The notes below the pieces were generated by a model. The model was not told where the DNA came from, searched no databases, and saw nothing but the letters and a program-made list of their open reading frames with translations. From Acidovorax sp. sic0104 (GTDB taxonomy: Bacteria; Pseudomonadota; Gammaproteobacteria; Burkholderiales; Burkholderiaceae_C), in the NCBI RefSeq assembly GCF_019219095.1, contig NZ_JAHUWH010000001.1, positions 310,001-374,000 on the forward strand: a stretch of DNA of 64,000 nucleotides, read 5' to 3'. Of the stretch, positions 11,601 through 23,692 are shown piece after piece. Both the position numbers and the translations under genes were made by a program. Every line of letters starts with the position of its first letter. Positions within the stretch are counted from its first letter, which is position 1.

Positions 11601-12419
11601 TCAGCGCACGGACACGTCCACGTAGTCCGCCACGGGCGGCAGGTGTTCGGCCAGCCAGGCGGAGTCGAGCTGCAGTGCCTGCTTGATCTCGGCAGGCAGG
11701 CTGGCGATGGTGTCGGCCGGCGACATGGGCTCTTCCAGCCCGATCTCGGCCAGCAGTGTGGCCACGTGCAGGATGCCGCCCAGCCTGCAGAACGGGGTGG
11801 ACGCGACCGGGTCCTCGGCCGTCTCCAGCGCCAGCACGATGGTGTCGGGAAAGCGCCAGCGCCGCGCCAGCTCGGCCGTGACCTGCGCCTCGGTAAAGCC
11901 CAGCAGCGTGCGTTCGCGCTCCCAGCGTCCGCCCGCATGGTGGGGCAGCTGCTCAATGGCCGGAATCTGCTCGGGCGCCTTCTGGGCAATGATCAACTCG
12001 CCCAGGCGTACCAGAAAGCCCGCCAGCCACGACTCCTGCACGTTGGAGCCCAGCGTGCGGGCCAGCCACTGTGCATAGCCCGCAATCGCCATGCTCTCCT
12101 TCCAGAAGGCTTCGGCGTCCACGCCCGGCGCGTCCTTGAAAACGCCGGACATGCATGACGCCAGCGCCAGCGTGCGCACCTGGTTCAGGCCCACCATGGT
12201 GATGGCGTCATCCAACGAGGCCACCTGGCGCGGCAGACCGAAGCGCGCGCTGTTGGCCAGGCGGATCAGCTTGGCCGTGAGCGCCGGGTCCTTGGAGATG
12301 GCACTGCGCACTTTCTCGAAGGGGATGTCATCGTCCTTCATGGTCGCGATGAGCTCGCGCGCCACGTCGGGGATGGTGGGTAGTTGCACGTTTTCGAAGA
12401 ATGCCTGGATGTTCGCCAT
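11601..12419 (-). CDS. HDOD-domain signalling protein
   Basis: A 272-residue cytoplasmic protein made almost wholly of an HDOD domain (about residues 10-210), a degenerate relative of HD phosphohydrolases found in signalling proteins. The opening ANIQAFFENVQLPTIPDVARELI and the segment ISKDPALTAKLIRLANSARFG are typical. The catalytic HD pair is not apparent, so it probably acts by binding rather than hydrolysis; roles in motility or cell-cycle control are known in the family. The start at 12419 has a good ribosome site (GGAGGG on the minus strand). No linked partner gene is evident. Confidence 0.85.
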   Translation of the reverse strand: MANIQAFFENVQLPTIPDVARELIATMKDDDIPFEKVRSAISKDPALTAKLIRLANSARFGLPRQVASLDDAITMVGLNQVRTLALASCMSGVFKDAPGVDAEAFWKESMAIAGYAQWLARTLGSNVQESWLAGFLVRLGELIIAQKAPEQIPAIEQLPHHAGGRWERERTLLGFTEAQVTAELARRWRFPDTIVLALETAEDPVASTPFCRLGGILHVATLLAEIGLEEPMSPADTIASLPAEIKQALQLDSAWLAEHLPPVADYVDVSVR

Positions 12420-12761
12420 GAAAAGCCCTCCCAAGTGCTGTGCGGTGTGAAGAACTTTTGTTGTACCACCGGCAAAGTCGCGCGGCCTTCGCGTTTGCCC
12501 CAATGTGCCGCAGGCGCACAACCCCGCGCCCCGACTCGGTGCAATGCAGGCACGCGGACAGGTCGCGCACCATTTCGGGAAAGCCTCTAGAGCCCTACGC
12601 ACCAATTTGGCGAACAATAGTCCGCTCTTTCTCCCCGCTCCGGTGAAACCGGGCATCGTTTTTGCTGGCTGGGTCAGCATGGCATGCGGCCACCCCCTGC
12701 GGCGCCTCTGCGCCAGGCCCCGCGTGCCTTCCCTTCGACGACTTCTGACAGGAACCTTCCC
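12420..12761. other. Intergenic region between divergent HDOD and ABC importer genes
   Basis: No gene is seen in these 342 bases. The stretch separates two divergent transcripts, so it should hold both promoters. Part of it (12600-12640) is lower in GC. I found no convincing operator or riboswitch-like fold. Confidence 0.5.
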
Positions 12762-13793
12762 ATGAACAAACGCAGCCTCCTGCAAGCCGCCCTTCTGCTG
12801 GCCACCGCTGGCGCCTTCTCTGCCGCCCACGCCCAGGCCACCACGCCGATCAAGTTCCAGCTCGACTGGCGCTTCGAAGGCCCTTCCGCCCTCTTCCTGC
12901 AGCCCGTGGCCAAGGGCTACTTCAAGGCTGCCGGCCTGGATGTGACGGTGGACGCGGGCAACGGCTCGGGCGGCGCGGTGCAGCGCGTGGCCTCGGGCAC
13001 CTACGACATGGGCTTTGCCGACCTGGCCGCAGTGATGGAATTCCATGCCAACAACCCCGACGCGCAGAACAAGCCTGTGGCGGTGATGATGGTCTACAAC
13101 AACACCCCGGCCTCGGTCATGGCGCTCAAGAAGAGCGGCATCACCAAGCCGGCCGACCTGGCCGGCAAGAAGCTCGGCGCCCCGGTGTTCGACGCGGGCC
13201 GCCGCGCCTTCCCGATCTTCCAGAAGGCCAACAGCGTGGGCAACGTGCAGTGGACCGCCATGGACCCGCCGCTGCGCGAGACCATGCTGGTGCGCGGCGA
13301 CGTGGACGCCATCACCGGCTTCACCTTCACCTCGCTCCTGAACCTGGAGGCACGCGGCGCCAAGGCCGCCGACGTGGTGGTTCTGCCCTATGCCGACTTC
13401 GGCGTGAAGCTGTACGGCAACGTGATCATCGCCAGCCCCAAGCTCATCAAGGAGAACCCGGCCGCAATCAAGGCCTTCCTCTCGGCCTTCACCAAGGGCG
13501 CCAAGGAAGTGATCGCGAACCCCGCCGCTTCCATCGAACACGTGAAGGCACGCGACGGCATCGTGAACGTGCCGCTGGAAACCCGCCGCCTGCAGCTGGC
13601 GATCGACACCGTCATCAACAGCCCCGACGCCCGCGCCGAAGGCTTCGGCAAGGCCGTGCCCGGCCGCCTGTCGCTGATGGCGTCGCAGGTGTCCGACGCG
13701 TTCAACACCAAGACCCGGGTGAACGCCGACGACGTCTGGAACGCAAGCTTTTTGCCCAGCACCGCCGAGCTGAACATCCTGCCGAAGAAGTAA
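12762..13793 (+). CDS. ABC importer periplasmic binding protein, SsuA/THI5-like
   Basis: A 343-residue secreted protein with a clear signal peptide (NKRSLLQAALLLATAGAFSAAHA, cleaved near residue 25). The mature part starts TPIKFQLDWRFEGPSALFL, the pattern of the NMT1/THI5 and taurine/sulfonate binding-protein group. It is followed 116 bases later by its ATPase and permease genes. The family handles sulfonates, nitrate, thiamine pyrimidine precursor, riboflavin and similar small organics; the ligand is not fixed here. It is clearly related to the binding proteins at 36506 and 43209 (shared VRGDVDA and LYGN motifs with the former), which hints at an N-heterocycle ligand. Confidence 0.85.
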   Translation: MNKRSLLQAALLLATAGAFSAAHAQATTPIKFQLDWRFEGPSALFLQPVAKGYFKAAGLDVTVDAGNGSGGAVQRVASGTYDMGFADLAAVMEFHANNPDAQNKPVAVMMVYNNTPASVMALKKSGITKPADLAGKKLGAPVFDAGRRAFPIFQKANSVGNVQWTAMDPPLRETMLVRGDVDAITGFTFTSLLNLEARGAKAADVVVLPYADFGVKLYGNVIIASPKLIKENPAAIKAFLSAFTKGAKEVIANPAASIEHVKARDGIVNVPLETRRLQLAIDTVINSPDARAEGFGKAVPGRLSLMASQVSDAFNTKTRVNADDVWNASFLPSTAELNILPKK

Positions 13794-13806
13794 GGCCGAC
13801 GCGCCA

Positions 13807-13830
13807 CGCAAGCCTGTGCACAGGCTTGCG
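13807..13830. repeat. Perfect 24-base palindrome between binding-protein and ATPase genes
   Basis: The arms CGCAAGCCTGTG / CACAGGCTTGCG pair completely, 14 bases after the binding-protein stop. In mRNA it would form a strong hairpin without a T-run. Such hairpins often raise the level of the upstream binding-protein message relative to the transporter genes. A similar stem occurs at about 11505-11530. Confidence 0.6.
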
Positions 13831-13837
13831 CAGGCCA

Positions 13838-13895
13838 ACTATCAAATCAATAGCTGCCAGCGCTTATCTGTAAAGCGTTAGCGGCCATTTTTACC
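13838..13895. repeat. Short dispersed intergenic repeat (ATAGCTGCCAGCGCTTAT type)
   Basis: The stretch TATCAAATCAATAGCTGCC through AAGCGTTAGCGGCCATTTTT has the form of a small repeat that I recall as common between genes in Comamonadaceae. Its halves (GCCAGCGCTT and AAGCGTTAGCGGC) can pair imperfectly. It lies directly before the ATPase start at 13910. Confidence 0.5.
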
Positions 13896-13909
13896 CCCAA
13901 AACCACTCC

Positions 13910-14734
13910 ATGCAGGCTGCTGATTCCTACTTTGTGGACTTCCGCGATGTCTGGCTCGCGTACAACGACGAGTTGCTCGCGCAGAACCACTTCGCCGTCG
14001 AGGCCATCGACCTGCAGATCCGCCAGGGCGAGTTCATCGCCATCGTCGGCCCCTCGGGCTGCGGCAAGTCCACCTTCATGAAGCTGGCCACCGGCCTGAA
14101 GATGCCGTCGATGGGCAAGATCCTGATCGACGGCCAGGGCGTGACCGGGCCGCTCAAGATATCGGGCATGGCGTTTCAGGCGCCTTCGCTGCTGCCCTGG
14201 CGCACCACGGTCGACAACGTGCTGCTGCCGCTCGAGATCGTGGAGCCCCACCGCAGCCAGTTCAAGGCCAAGCGCAAGGAGTACGAGGCCCGCGCCCGCG
14301 CACTGCTGCAGAAGGTGGGCCTGGGCGGCTACGAAGACAAGTTCCCCTGGCAGCTGTCGGGCGGCATGCAGCAGCGCGCCAGCATCTGCCGCGCGCTGAT
14401 CCACGAGCCCAAGATGCTGCTGCTGGACGAGCCCTTCGGCGCGCTCGACGCCTTCACGCGCGAAGAGCTGTGGTGCATCCTGCGCGACCTGCAGGCCGAG
14501 CAGAAATTCAACGTGATCCTGGTCACGCACGACCTGCGCGAGTCGGTCTTCCTGGCCGACACCGTGTACGTGATGAGCAAGAGCCCCGGCCGCTTCGTCG
14601 TCAAGCGCGACATCGAGCTGCCCCGCCCGCGCGACCTGGAGATCACCTACACCAAGGAGTTCACCGACATCGTGCACGAGCTGCGCGGCCACATCGGGGC
14701 GCTGCGCAAAGCGGGCGCTCCCATCCAGCAATAA
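13910..14734 (+). CDS. ABC importer ATP-binding protein, SsuB/TauB-like
   Basis: A 274-residue ATPase of the nitrate/sulfonate/THI5-type importers. Walker A is GPSGCGKST, the signature is LSGGMQQR and Walker B is MLLLDEPFGALD; a switch histidine follows in VTHDLRE. It energises the permease at 14756, and the binding protein at 12762 supplies the solute. An intervening intergenic repeat separates it from the binding-protein gene. The gene order binding protein, ATPase, permease is usual for this class. Confidence 0.93.
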   Translation: MQAADSYFVDFRDVWLAYNDELLAQNHFAVEAIDLQIRQGEFIAIVGPSGCGKSTFMKLATGLKMPSMGKILIDGQGVTGPLKISGMAFQAPSLLPWRTTVDNVLLPLEIVEPHRSQFKAKRKEYEARARALLQKVGLGGYEDKFPWQLSGGMQQRASICRALIHEPKMLLLDEPFGALDAFTREELWCILRDLQAEQKFNVILVTHDLRESVFLADTVYVMSKSPGRFVVKRDIELPRPRDLEITYTKEFTDIVHELRGHIGALRKAGAPIQQ

Positions 14735-14755
14735 GAACCGACAAGGCCCCACCCC

Positions 14756-15523
14756 ATGCACAAGAAAACCGTGGAGCGCTGGTCCCCCTGGATCCTGCTC
14801 GTCGCCATCGTCCTGCTGTGGCAGATCATCTGCTCTGCCTTCAACGTCTCGGAATTCATCTTCCCCAGCCCCTGGGCCATCGGCGTACAGCTGGTGGAGT
14901 TCAGCGGTGTCATCGCGGGCCACGCCTGGCGCACCTTCTGGGTCACGATGGCGGGCTTCGGCATCGCCATCGTGGTGGGCGTGCTGCTGGGCTTTCTGAT
15001 CGGAAGCTCGCGCCTGGCATATGCCGCCGTCTACCCGCTCATGACGGCCTTCAACGCACTGCCCAAGGCGGCCTTCGTGCCCATCCTGGTGGTGTGGTTC
15101 GGCATTGGCGTGGGGCCGGCCATCCTCACGGCCTTTCTTATCAGCTTCTTCCCGATCATGGTGAACATCGCCACGGGCCTGGCCACGCTGGAGCCCGAAC
15201 TGGAAGATGTCTTGCGCGTGCTGGGCGCCAAGCGCTGGGACGTGCTGGTCAAGGTGGGGCTGCCGCGCTCCATGCCGTACTTCTACGGCTCGCTCAAGGT
15301 GGCCATCACGCTCGCCTTCGTGGGCACCACCGTGTCGGAGATGACGGCTGCGAACGAAGGCATCGGCTACCTGCTGATCTCCGCTGGCTCCTCCATGCAG
15401 ATGGGCCTGGCCTTTGCCGGCCTGATGGTGGTGGGCGCCATGGCCATGGCGATGTACGAGCTGTTCAGCTGGGTCGAGAAGCGCACCACGGGCTGGGCGC
15501 ACCGGGGGTCGCAAGGCGAGTAA
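14756..15523 (+). CDS. ABC importer permease, SsuC/TauC-like
   Basis: A 255-residue inner-membrane protein with six predicted helices. The cytoplasmic loop EPELEDVLRVLGAKRWDVLVKVGLP is the EAA motif that docks onto the ATPase; the opening helix WSPWILLVAIVLLWQII is typical. It starts 21 bases after the ATPase gene and completes the importer begun at 12762. The substrate remains unknown. Confidence 0.92.
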   Translation: MHKKTVERWSPWILLVAIVLLWQIICSAFNVSEFIFPSPWAIGVQLVEFSGVIAGHAWRTFWVTMAGFGIAIVVGVLLGFLIGSSRLAYAAVYPLMTAFNALPKAAFVPILVVWFGIGVGPAILTAFLISFFPIMVNIATGLATLEPELEDVLRVLGAKRWDVLVKVGLPRSMPYFYGSLKVAITLAFVGTTVSEMTAANEGIGYLLISAGSSMQMGLAFAGLMVVGAMAMAMYELFSWVEKRTTGWAHRGSQGE

Positions 15524-15616
15524 GCCTGCCAACAACACTGCTGCAGACTGCGGAAAACCCCTGCCGATATACTCGCGGCCCTGTCGACAACAAGGCCCCC
15601 CAGCGGGCGATTTGAC

Positions 15617-16666
15617 ATGCGCTTGCACGTCGTCTTCCTGCGCCCAGCGGCGCTCGCATTGGCCGTGGCCGGCCTGGCCGCCTGCGGGGGCGGCACGGCC
15701 CCAACCCAACCAGCCGCTGCCGCATCCGCCCCGGCCATGCAGACGGCCGCACCAAACGCCATCAAGATCGGCATTGCCCTGGGCGGCGGCGCAGCCAAGG
15801 GCTTTGCGCACATCGGCGTGATCAAGATGCTGGAGGCCAACGGCTTCGCGCCAGCAGTCATCTCCGGCACCAGTGCGGGCAGCGTGGTGGGCGCGCTGTA
15901 CGCCAGCGGGATGAACGCCTTCGAGATGCAGGAAAAGGCCGTTGCCCTGGACGAAACCAGGATCCGCGACCTGCAGCTGTCGTCCGGTGGCCTGGTGCTG
16001 GGCCAGAAGCTCGAAGACTACGTGAACGAACAGGTACGCCGCAAACCCCTGGAGCAGATGGCCAAGCCCTTCGTGGTGGTGGCCACGCGGCTGGAAGACG
16101 GCGAGCGCACCGTGTTCGCCCGCGGCAACACCGGCCAGGCCGTGCGCGCGTCCAGCAGCGTGCCCGGCGTGTTCCAGCCTGTCACCATCGGCAAATACCA
16201 TTTTGTGGATGGCGGCATCGTGAGCCCCGTGCCCGTGGACGCCGCGCGCCAGCTGGGCGCCGACATCGTGGTGGCCGTGGACATATCGAACAAGGCCCGC
16301 GGCCAGACGCCGGGCAACATGCTGGGCGCGCTGAACCAGTCGATTGCGATCATGGGCCAAAAACTGGGCGAGGCCGAGCTGGCCCGCGCCGATGTCATCG
16401 TCCGCCCCAAGGTGCTGGACATCGGTCCCGGAGATTTCAGCCAGCGCGCCAGCGCCATCGTGGAAGGCGAAAAAGCCGCCTTGGCAGTGATGCCGAAGAT
16501 CCGTGAACGGATTGCGCAGATTCAGGCTGAGCGTGCGCGGACTGCCCAACTGGCGCAGGAGAAAGAGCGTGAGGCAGAGTACCAGGCTTGCCTGGAGAAG
16601 CGGTCAAGCCTGCAGAAGTTGGCGGGGATGGCAGGGATGGGTGAGGGGTGCGTAGGAGCTAAGTAG
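15617..16666 (+). CDS. Patatin-like phospholipase, lipoprotein
   Basis: A 349-residue protein with a lipoprotein signal ending LAVAGLAAC (Cys about residue 20), a proline/alanine-rich linker and a patatin domain (about 50-265). The catalytic features are complete: oxyanion loop GGGAAKG (about 55-61), nucleophile Ser86 in GTSAGS and the partner Asp198 in DGG. The C-terminus is a charged helix. It is probably an acyl hydrolase of the RssA group, anchored in the periplasm. It follows the importer permease by 93 bases and seems functionally unrelated to it. Confidence 0.88.
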   Translation: MRLHVVFLRPAALALAVAGLAACGGGTAPTQPAAAASAPAMQTAAPNAIKIGIALGGGAAKGFAHIGVIKMLEANGFAPAVISGTSAGSVVGALYASGMNAFEMQEKAVALDETRIRDLQLSSGGLVLGQKLEDYVNEQVRRKPLEQMAKPFVVVATRLEDGERTVFARGNTGQAVRASSSVPGVFQPVTIGKYHFVDGGIVSPVPVDAARQLGADIVVAVDISNKARGQTPGNMLGALNQSIAIMGQKLGEAELARADVIVRPKVLDIGPGDFSQRASAIVEGEKAALAVMPKIRERIAQIQAERARTAQLAQEKEREAEYQACLEKRSSLQKLAGMAGMGEGCVGAK

Positions 16667-16975
16667 ATTTCAGTTTGCGGAGCACCCCGCTGGGGTGTCG
16701 TAGAGTTGATCTTCAGCAGTACGCTCGTGGCGCGCGGAAGGGTTCAGGCGCAGTGATCGGAATACCTGCAATGCAGCGTTTGAAGCCATCCGCTCTTGCT
16801 CGTCGGATGCGTACCAGCGATTCGGAGCAGCCGGCGGCTACTGGGCTCAGCGCACACTCAATGTTCGATTTGAAGCGGGACCGAAGGTGAGGCGCCGAAC
16901 CCGACGTGCTGACGACAAAAACCGCCACACGACGGGCTTGGGGGCGTGCCGTGCGGCCACGCATCCAAAGGCGTG
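16667..16975. other. Intergenic region after the patatin gene
   Basis: No convincing gene is seen in these 309 bases. A hairpin CACCCC / GGGGTG at about 16682-16697 follows the patatin stop but has no T-run. Base use in this stretch is less biased than in the flanking genes. Confidence 0.45.
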
Positions 16976-17458
16976 CTAAGCCGTAGCTGGCCCAGGTTGA
17001 TAGACGACTTTGAATGTCTCACACGCGAGCAACATCCTCTCGTCAAACTGTCGCCCGGCCCTGGCGCACTCATGCTCGAAGTACCGTCGATGGCCTTCAA
17101 GCCAGCATGCGAGAGACCCATCGCCTTCTCCTTCAACGGCGGCAAACTCTGCAGTGACTTCGTTGTAGGGCACGACATCGACGGCCTGCGTCTCAATGAT
17201 GCACAGCGGCTGGCCTGACCAGGCTGTGACTATGCTGAGGTCTCCCGGCTTTGGGGGCCGTATCCCCTGGTCTTCATACGACCACAACGAGCCTGCGGTT
17301 GCGCGCTTGACGCCGCGTAGCACCAGGTCGGTCAGTTCATCGGCAAGCTTCTCGCTGTCGCCAAAGATGCAGACGTCATAGTAGCGGCCGTGACCGGCCG
17401 TCCCTGTGGCAAGCAGGAACTCGTTCCAGAACGAAAGAAGGTTTGGGGGGACGGACAT
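16976..17458 (-). CDS. ASCH-domain protein
   Basis: A 160-residue protein that fits the ASCH fold (a PUA-like beta barrel thought to bind RNA or modified nucleotides). Recognisable parts are GVKRATAGSLWSYEDQGIRPPKPGDLSIV near residues 49-77, IIETQAVDVVPYNEVTAEFAAVEGEGD and the closing ECARAGRQFDERMLLACETFKVVY. It is of the small stand-alone type (COG4405-like). No ribosome site is obvious before the ATG. Flanking DNA is poor in genes and lower in GC bias, which is consistent with an acquired segment. Confidence 0.75.
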   Translation of the reverse strand: MSVPPNLLSFWNEFLLATGTAGHGRYYDVCIFGDSEKLADELTDLVLRGVKRATAGSLWSYEDQGIRPPKPGDLSIVTAWSGQPLCIIETQAVDVVPYNEVTAEFAAVEGEGDGSLACWLEGHRRYFEHECARAGRQFDERMLLACETFKVVYQPGPATA

Positions 17459-17793
17459 GGACTGGTTGGCGGCCTAAAGAATGAAAGGGACTTCCGATCC
17501 CGGGTAATCCGTGCATTTGCACGGTACGGCATCCACGTGCCACGATCTCTTGTCCCCTCACGCGTTGGCTGGAAGGGCAAGTCCCTGCAATCGGATCCGT
17601 TGATGGGGATTTCCATGCAAACCTGCCGCCTCGAAGGTTCCTGGAAAACCCGGGCCGATTCTATTCAAGCAGGGTGTCGGAAGAATGCGGTGGTACGCTT
17701 TTCTCATCTCAGTGACATGCGCGGCGAACCCTGCTTGACCGCCCGCAAGGAATGCCTTGCGTCCAAGACCGGCATTCGTGCCGCACTGTGCGA
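17459..17793. other. Gene-poor segment between the ASCH and LysR genes
   Basis: These 335 bases separate two minus-strand genes. An open frame on the plus strand (17390-17797) overlaps the start of the ASCH gene and shows no family features, so I do not call it. A small hairpin GCAAGGAATGCCTTGC lies near 17744-17760. Confidence 0.45.
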
Positions 17794-18657
17794 CTAGGAT
17801 TCACGTCCGATGATGTTGAAGAAGGCCCTGATGAGACGCGTGTCCCTGCGCTCTGCCAAGCACACGACATGTGCATAGGTCTTGATTTGCGCATCGCTGA
17901 TTCGCACTGTGTGCAAGCCTGAACCGGGCACGTACTCCACCTCAGAGACCGCCGCAACGCCCAGCCCTTGGAGCACGGCTTCCCGGATGATCTCCCGACT
18001 GGCGACCTCCATGACGACTGTCGGCTGCACATTCGCAGCCTTGAGCGCCAGTTCTATGGCCTTGCGGGTTGTAGACCCTTGCTCACGCAATATCAACTTT
18101 TCGCCTTGCAGCTCTGCGGTACGGATGCTGCGGCGGCGGGCGAACCGATGGTCTGCATTGCAGAAGATCACGATGGGGTGTTCGCTGTATGGAACCGAAA
18201 CGAAACGCTTGTCTTTGAGCACCTGCGCCAGAACACCGACGTCGGCCCGGTAGTCCAGCAGCCTGCTCAACACGTCTTCCGAGTTGCCGGTTCCTACCGA
18301 AATCTGGATCTCCGGGTATCTCTGGTTAAACGCCGCCAGCATCTTCGTCACGTGTGAAGGGCCCACGGCCGCCACACGCAAATGCCCCGAACGCAGCTCG
18401 CCAGCGTCTCGAAGAACCTGCACGGCTTCTTGCTCAAGGTCGAACATCTGGCGCGAAAGCTGGAGCAATCGCTCTCCGATCTCCGTCGGGCGAATGCGGC
18501 GCCCCGTTCGGTGAAAAAGTTCGACTTTGTAGAGCTCCTCGAGTTGCTGAACCTGCGTGGTCACGGTGGGCTGACTCACGTGCAAGGCCTGCGCTGCGCG
18601 GGTAAAGCTCCCTTCGGTCGCCACCGCATGAAAAGACCTCAATTGCGTCAACCTCAT
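17794..18657 (-). CDS. LysR-family regulator of phosphonate use
   Basis: A 287-residue LysR regulator: N-terminal helix-turn-helix (RSFHAVATEGSFTRAAQALHVSQPTVTTQVQQLE) and a two-lobe effector domain (about 90-285). The start is set at the ATG at 18657 by a strong ribosome site (GGAGGT, 7 bases away); the longer frame from 18687 lacks one. It is divergent from the phosphonate operon that begins at 18823. LysR genes of this kind are known next to aminoethylphosphonate catabolic genes. It probably activates the operon in response to a phosphonate or its aldehyde. Confidence 0.9.
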   Translation of the reverse strand: MRLTQLRSFHAVATEGSFTRAAQALHVSQPTVTTQVQQLEELYKVELFHRTGRRIRPTEIGERLLQLSRQMFDLEQEAVQVLRDAGELRSGHLRVAAVGPSHVTKMLAAFNQRYPEIQISVGTGNSEDVLSRLLDYRADVGVLAQVLKDKRFVSVPYSEHPIVIFCNADHRFARRRSIRTAELQGEKLILREQGSTTRKAIELALKAANVQPTVVMEVASREIIREAVLQGLGVAAVSEVEYVPGSGLHTVRISDAQIKTYAHVVCLAERRDTRLIRAFFNIIGRES

Positions 18658-18822
18658 GACAGCTACCTCCGTGTTATCCCGGGCCAACTATAGATTGAAT
18701 GAATGGATCGGTAAAAAAACTTGAATTTGCAAGATAGTCCCGCACCACCGACAGTTGCCCCATGCACTGCGCTTGGTTGGCAGTGCAAAAAGAGGTTCAA
18801 ACCCACCAGACAGGAGACATCG
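18658..18822. promoter_or_regulatory. Divergent promoter region of the phosphonate regulon
   Basis: The 165-base gap between the divergent LysR gene and phnD contains an AT-rich core at about 18685-18735 (ATAGATTGAATGAATGG, GTAAAAAAACTTGAATTTGC). The partial symmetry CTTG-AATTTG-CAAG is of the T-N11-A type expected for LysR proteins, but it is weak. The phnD ribosome site CAGGAG is at 18811-18816. Confidence 0.45.
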
Positions 18823-19694
18823 ATGAAACTCACGCGCCGTTCTCTGTTGGCCAGCGCATCCGTGCTGCTAACCCCGCCGCTTGCTGGCCTCAACCCTGCC
18901 AGGGCTGCCAATGCCCTCACGGTCGGCCTGATCCCTTCCGAGGATTCGCGGGCCATGATCGCCAACAGCCAGGCCATGATGGACATGCTGTCCAAGTCGC
19001 TGGGCATGCCGGTCAAGCCCTTCGTGGCGGCGGACTACAACGGCGTGATCGAGGCCCTGCGCTCCAAGCGGCTGGATGTTGCCTACCTCGGCCCCTTCTC
19101 GTACGTGATGGGCACCACCGTGGCACCCATCGAAGCATTTGCCGTGGCCGAGACCAAGAAGGCCGGTCGGGCTTTCTACCACTCCCTCATCGTGGCCCAC
19201 AAGGACAGCGGCATCAAGACCGTGGCCGACCTCAAGGGCAAGACCTTCGCCTTCGTGGACCCGACGTCCACCTCGGGCCACCTGTTCCCCAAGGCCGGCC
19301 TGATGAAGGAAGGCTTCAACACCGACAAGGATTTCGGCCGCGTGATCTTCTCCGGCTCTCACGACTCGAATGCCGTGGCGGTGCAGAACAAGAAGATCGA
19401 AGCCGTGGCAATTGCCGACCGCATTCTGGACGCCGCCATCTCCAAGGGCTTGGCCAAGCGCGAGGACCTGGTGGTGGTATGGAAGTCGGACCCGATCCCC
19501 GAGTCGCCCACCGTCTGGCGCAAGGACCTGGATGCGAACCTCAAGAAGCGCGTGCAGGCCGCGTTCCTGGACGTGAAGGACATCCCCTGGTCGGACCAGG
19601 GGATGCTCAACGGATTCCATCCCACGAACGACAAGGCCTACGACATCATCCGCGAGACGGCCAAGATCCTGAACCTCGACCTGAGGGCCATGAA

Positions 19695-19698
<4 letters not shown>
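18823..19698 (+). CDS. phnD: Phosphonate ABC importer binding protein PhnD
   Basis: A 291-residue periplasmic protein. The signal LTRRSLLASASVLLTPPLAGL has twin arginines followed by a hydrophobic core and could use the Tat or Sec route. The mature part ANALTVGLIPSEDSRAMIAN and the motif DVAYLGPFSYVMG are typical of the PhnD family, where the latter helps to bind the phosphonate group. The ATG at 18823 has the ribosome site CAGGAG. Its stop overlaps the start of phnC (ATGA). It would capture a phosphonate such as 2-aminoethyl- or 2-hydroxyethylphosphonate. Confidence 0.94.
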
Positions 19699-22572
<2,874 letters not shown>

Positions 22573-22582
22573 AGGTCTCTCC

Positions 22583-23692
22583 ATGCCACATGAATACTTG
22601 AACCCCGTACGCAGCGTCTACGGGGCAGGGGAACTGTTGTCTCTGCCAAAGCTGCTGGGCGGCCGGCGGGCGCTGCTGGTCACCTTTCCCGAGGCCCGCC
22701 AGCTGGGCCTTGTGGCGCGCATCGAGGCCCTGCTGGGCGAGCAACTGGCCGGCGTGATCGACGATGTGCGCCCCAACCCGGACGTCGCGGAGCTTGCGGC
22801 GGTCTACGACGCCTTCTGGTCCGGCGGTGCCGCCAGTGCCGAGGTGATCATTGCGGTGGGCGGTGGCAGTGCGATCGATACCGCCAAGGCGCTGATGGTG
22901 GCCACGCCCAGCGGGCGCTTTTCCGAACTGGTGGCGCTGCTGTCGTCCGGCAAGGCATTCACGCCGGCGCGGACCAAGATGCTCATCGCCGTGCCGACGA
23001 CGGCCGGCACCGGCAGCGAGGTGACGCCCTGGGCCACGGTATGGGACCGCGGCGCGCAGAAGAAGTACTCGCTGCACCTGCCCGAGACCTGGCCCAGCAT
23101 CGCATTGATCGACCCCGAGCTCATGCTGTCACTGCCTGCTTCGGTCACGCTGCAAAGCGGGCTGGACGCTCTGTCGCACGCGCTGGAGTCGATCTGGAAC
23201 GTGAATGCCAACCCCGTGTCCGACACCTTCGCGGTGGCGGCGGTGCACGAGATCCTGGAAGCCCTGCCGCAGCTGATGGAGCACCTGGACGACGCGGCGC
23301 TGCGCGGTCGCATGGCCCTGGCGGCCCTGAAGGCCGGCATGGCGTTTTCGAACACGCGCACGGCGCTGGCGCACTCGATCTCGTACGAGATGACGCTGCG
23401 CTACGGCCTGCCGCACGGCATTGCCTGCAGCTTTCCGCTGCCCATGGTGCTGGAGCGGGCCATTGGCCAGAGCCCGGAGCGCGATGCCGTGCTGGAGCGG
23501 GCCCTGGGAAACCTGGCAGGTGCGCCGGCCCGGCTGGCCCGCTTCATCGAGGAACTGGGCGTGAGGACGCGCTTTGCCGACTACGGCGTGAGCGACGACC
23601 AGGCGCAGCAGATGGTGGCCCATGCGCTGACCGGCGCACGCGGCAAGAACTTCATCGGAGCCAACACGGCAGCACTCAAGGAGGCAGCATGA
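22583..23692 (+). CDS. Phosphonate-associated iron-containing alcohol dehydrogenase
   Basis: A 369-residue group III (iron) alcohol dehydrogenase. The nucleotide site GGGSAID is intact. The four metal ligands are in the standard spacing: Asp195 and His199 in GLDALSHALE, His264 in LAHSIS and His278 in LPHG. Family members next to phn genes reduce phosphonoacetaldehyde to 2-hydroxyethylphosphonate in antibiotic biosynthesis. Here the gene sits between the hydrolase and the aldehyde dehydrogenase of a catabolic operon, so oxidation of 2-hydroxyethylphosphonate to phosphonoacetaldehyde is the more sensible direction. It overlaps phnY by four bases. Confidence 0.87.
   Translation: MPHEYLNPVRSVYGAGELLSLPKLLGGRRALLVTFPEARQLGLVARIEALLGEQLAGVIDDVRPNPDVAELAAVYDAFWSGGAASAEVIIAVGGGSAIDTAKALMVATPSGRFSELVALLSSGKAFTPARTKMLIAVPTTAGTGSEVTPWATVWDRGAQKKYSLHLPETWPSIALIDPELMLSLPASVTLQSGLDALSHALESIWNVNANPVSDTFAVAAVHEILEALPQLMEHLDDAALRGRMALAALKAGMAFSNTRTALAHSISYEMTLRYGLPHGIACSFPLPMVLERAIGQSPERDAVLERALGNLAGAPARLARFIEELGVRTRFADYGVSDDQAQQMVAHALTGARGKNFIGANTAALKEAA

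Noticed and set aside
13847..16549. Long minus-strand frame (900 codons) over the ABC importer and patatin genes
   Set aside because: Antisense shadow of three well-recognised plus-strand genes.
17390..17797. Possible 135-residue gene between the ASCH and LysR genes
   Set aside because: It overlaps the start of the ASCH gene, has no ribosome site and shows no recognisable pattern.
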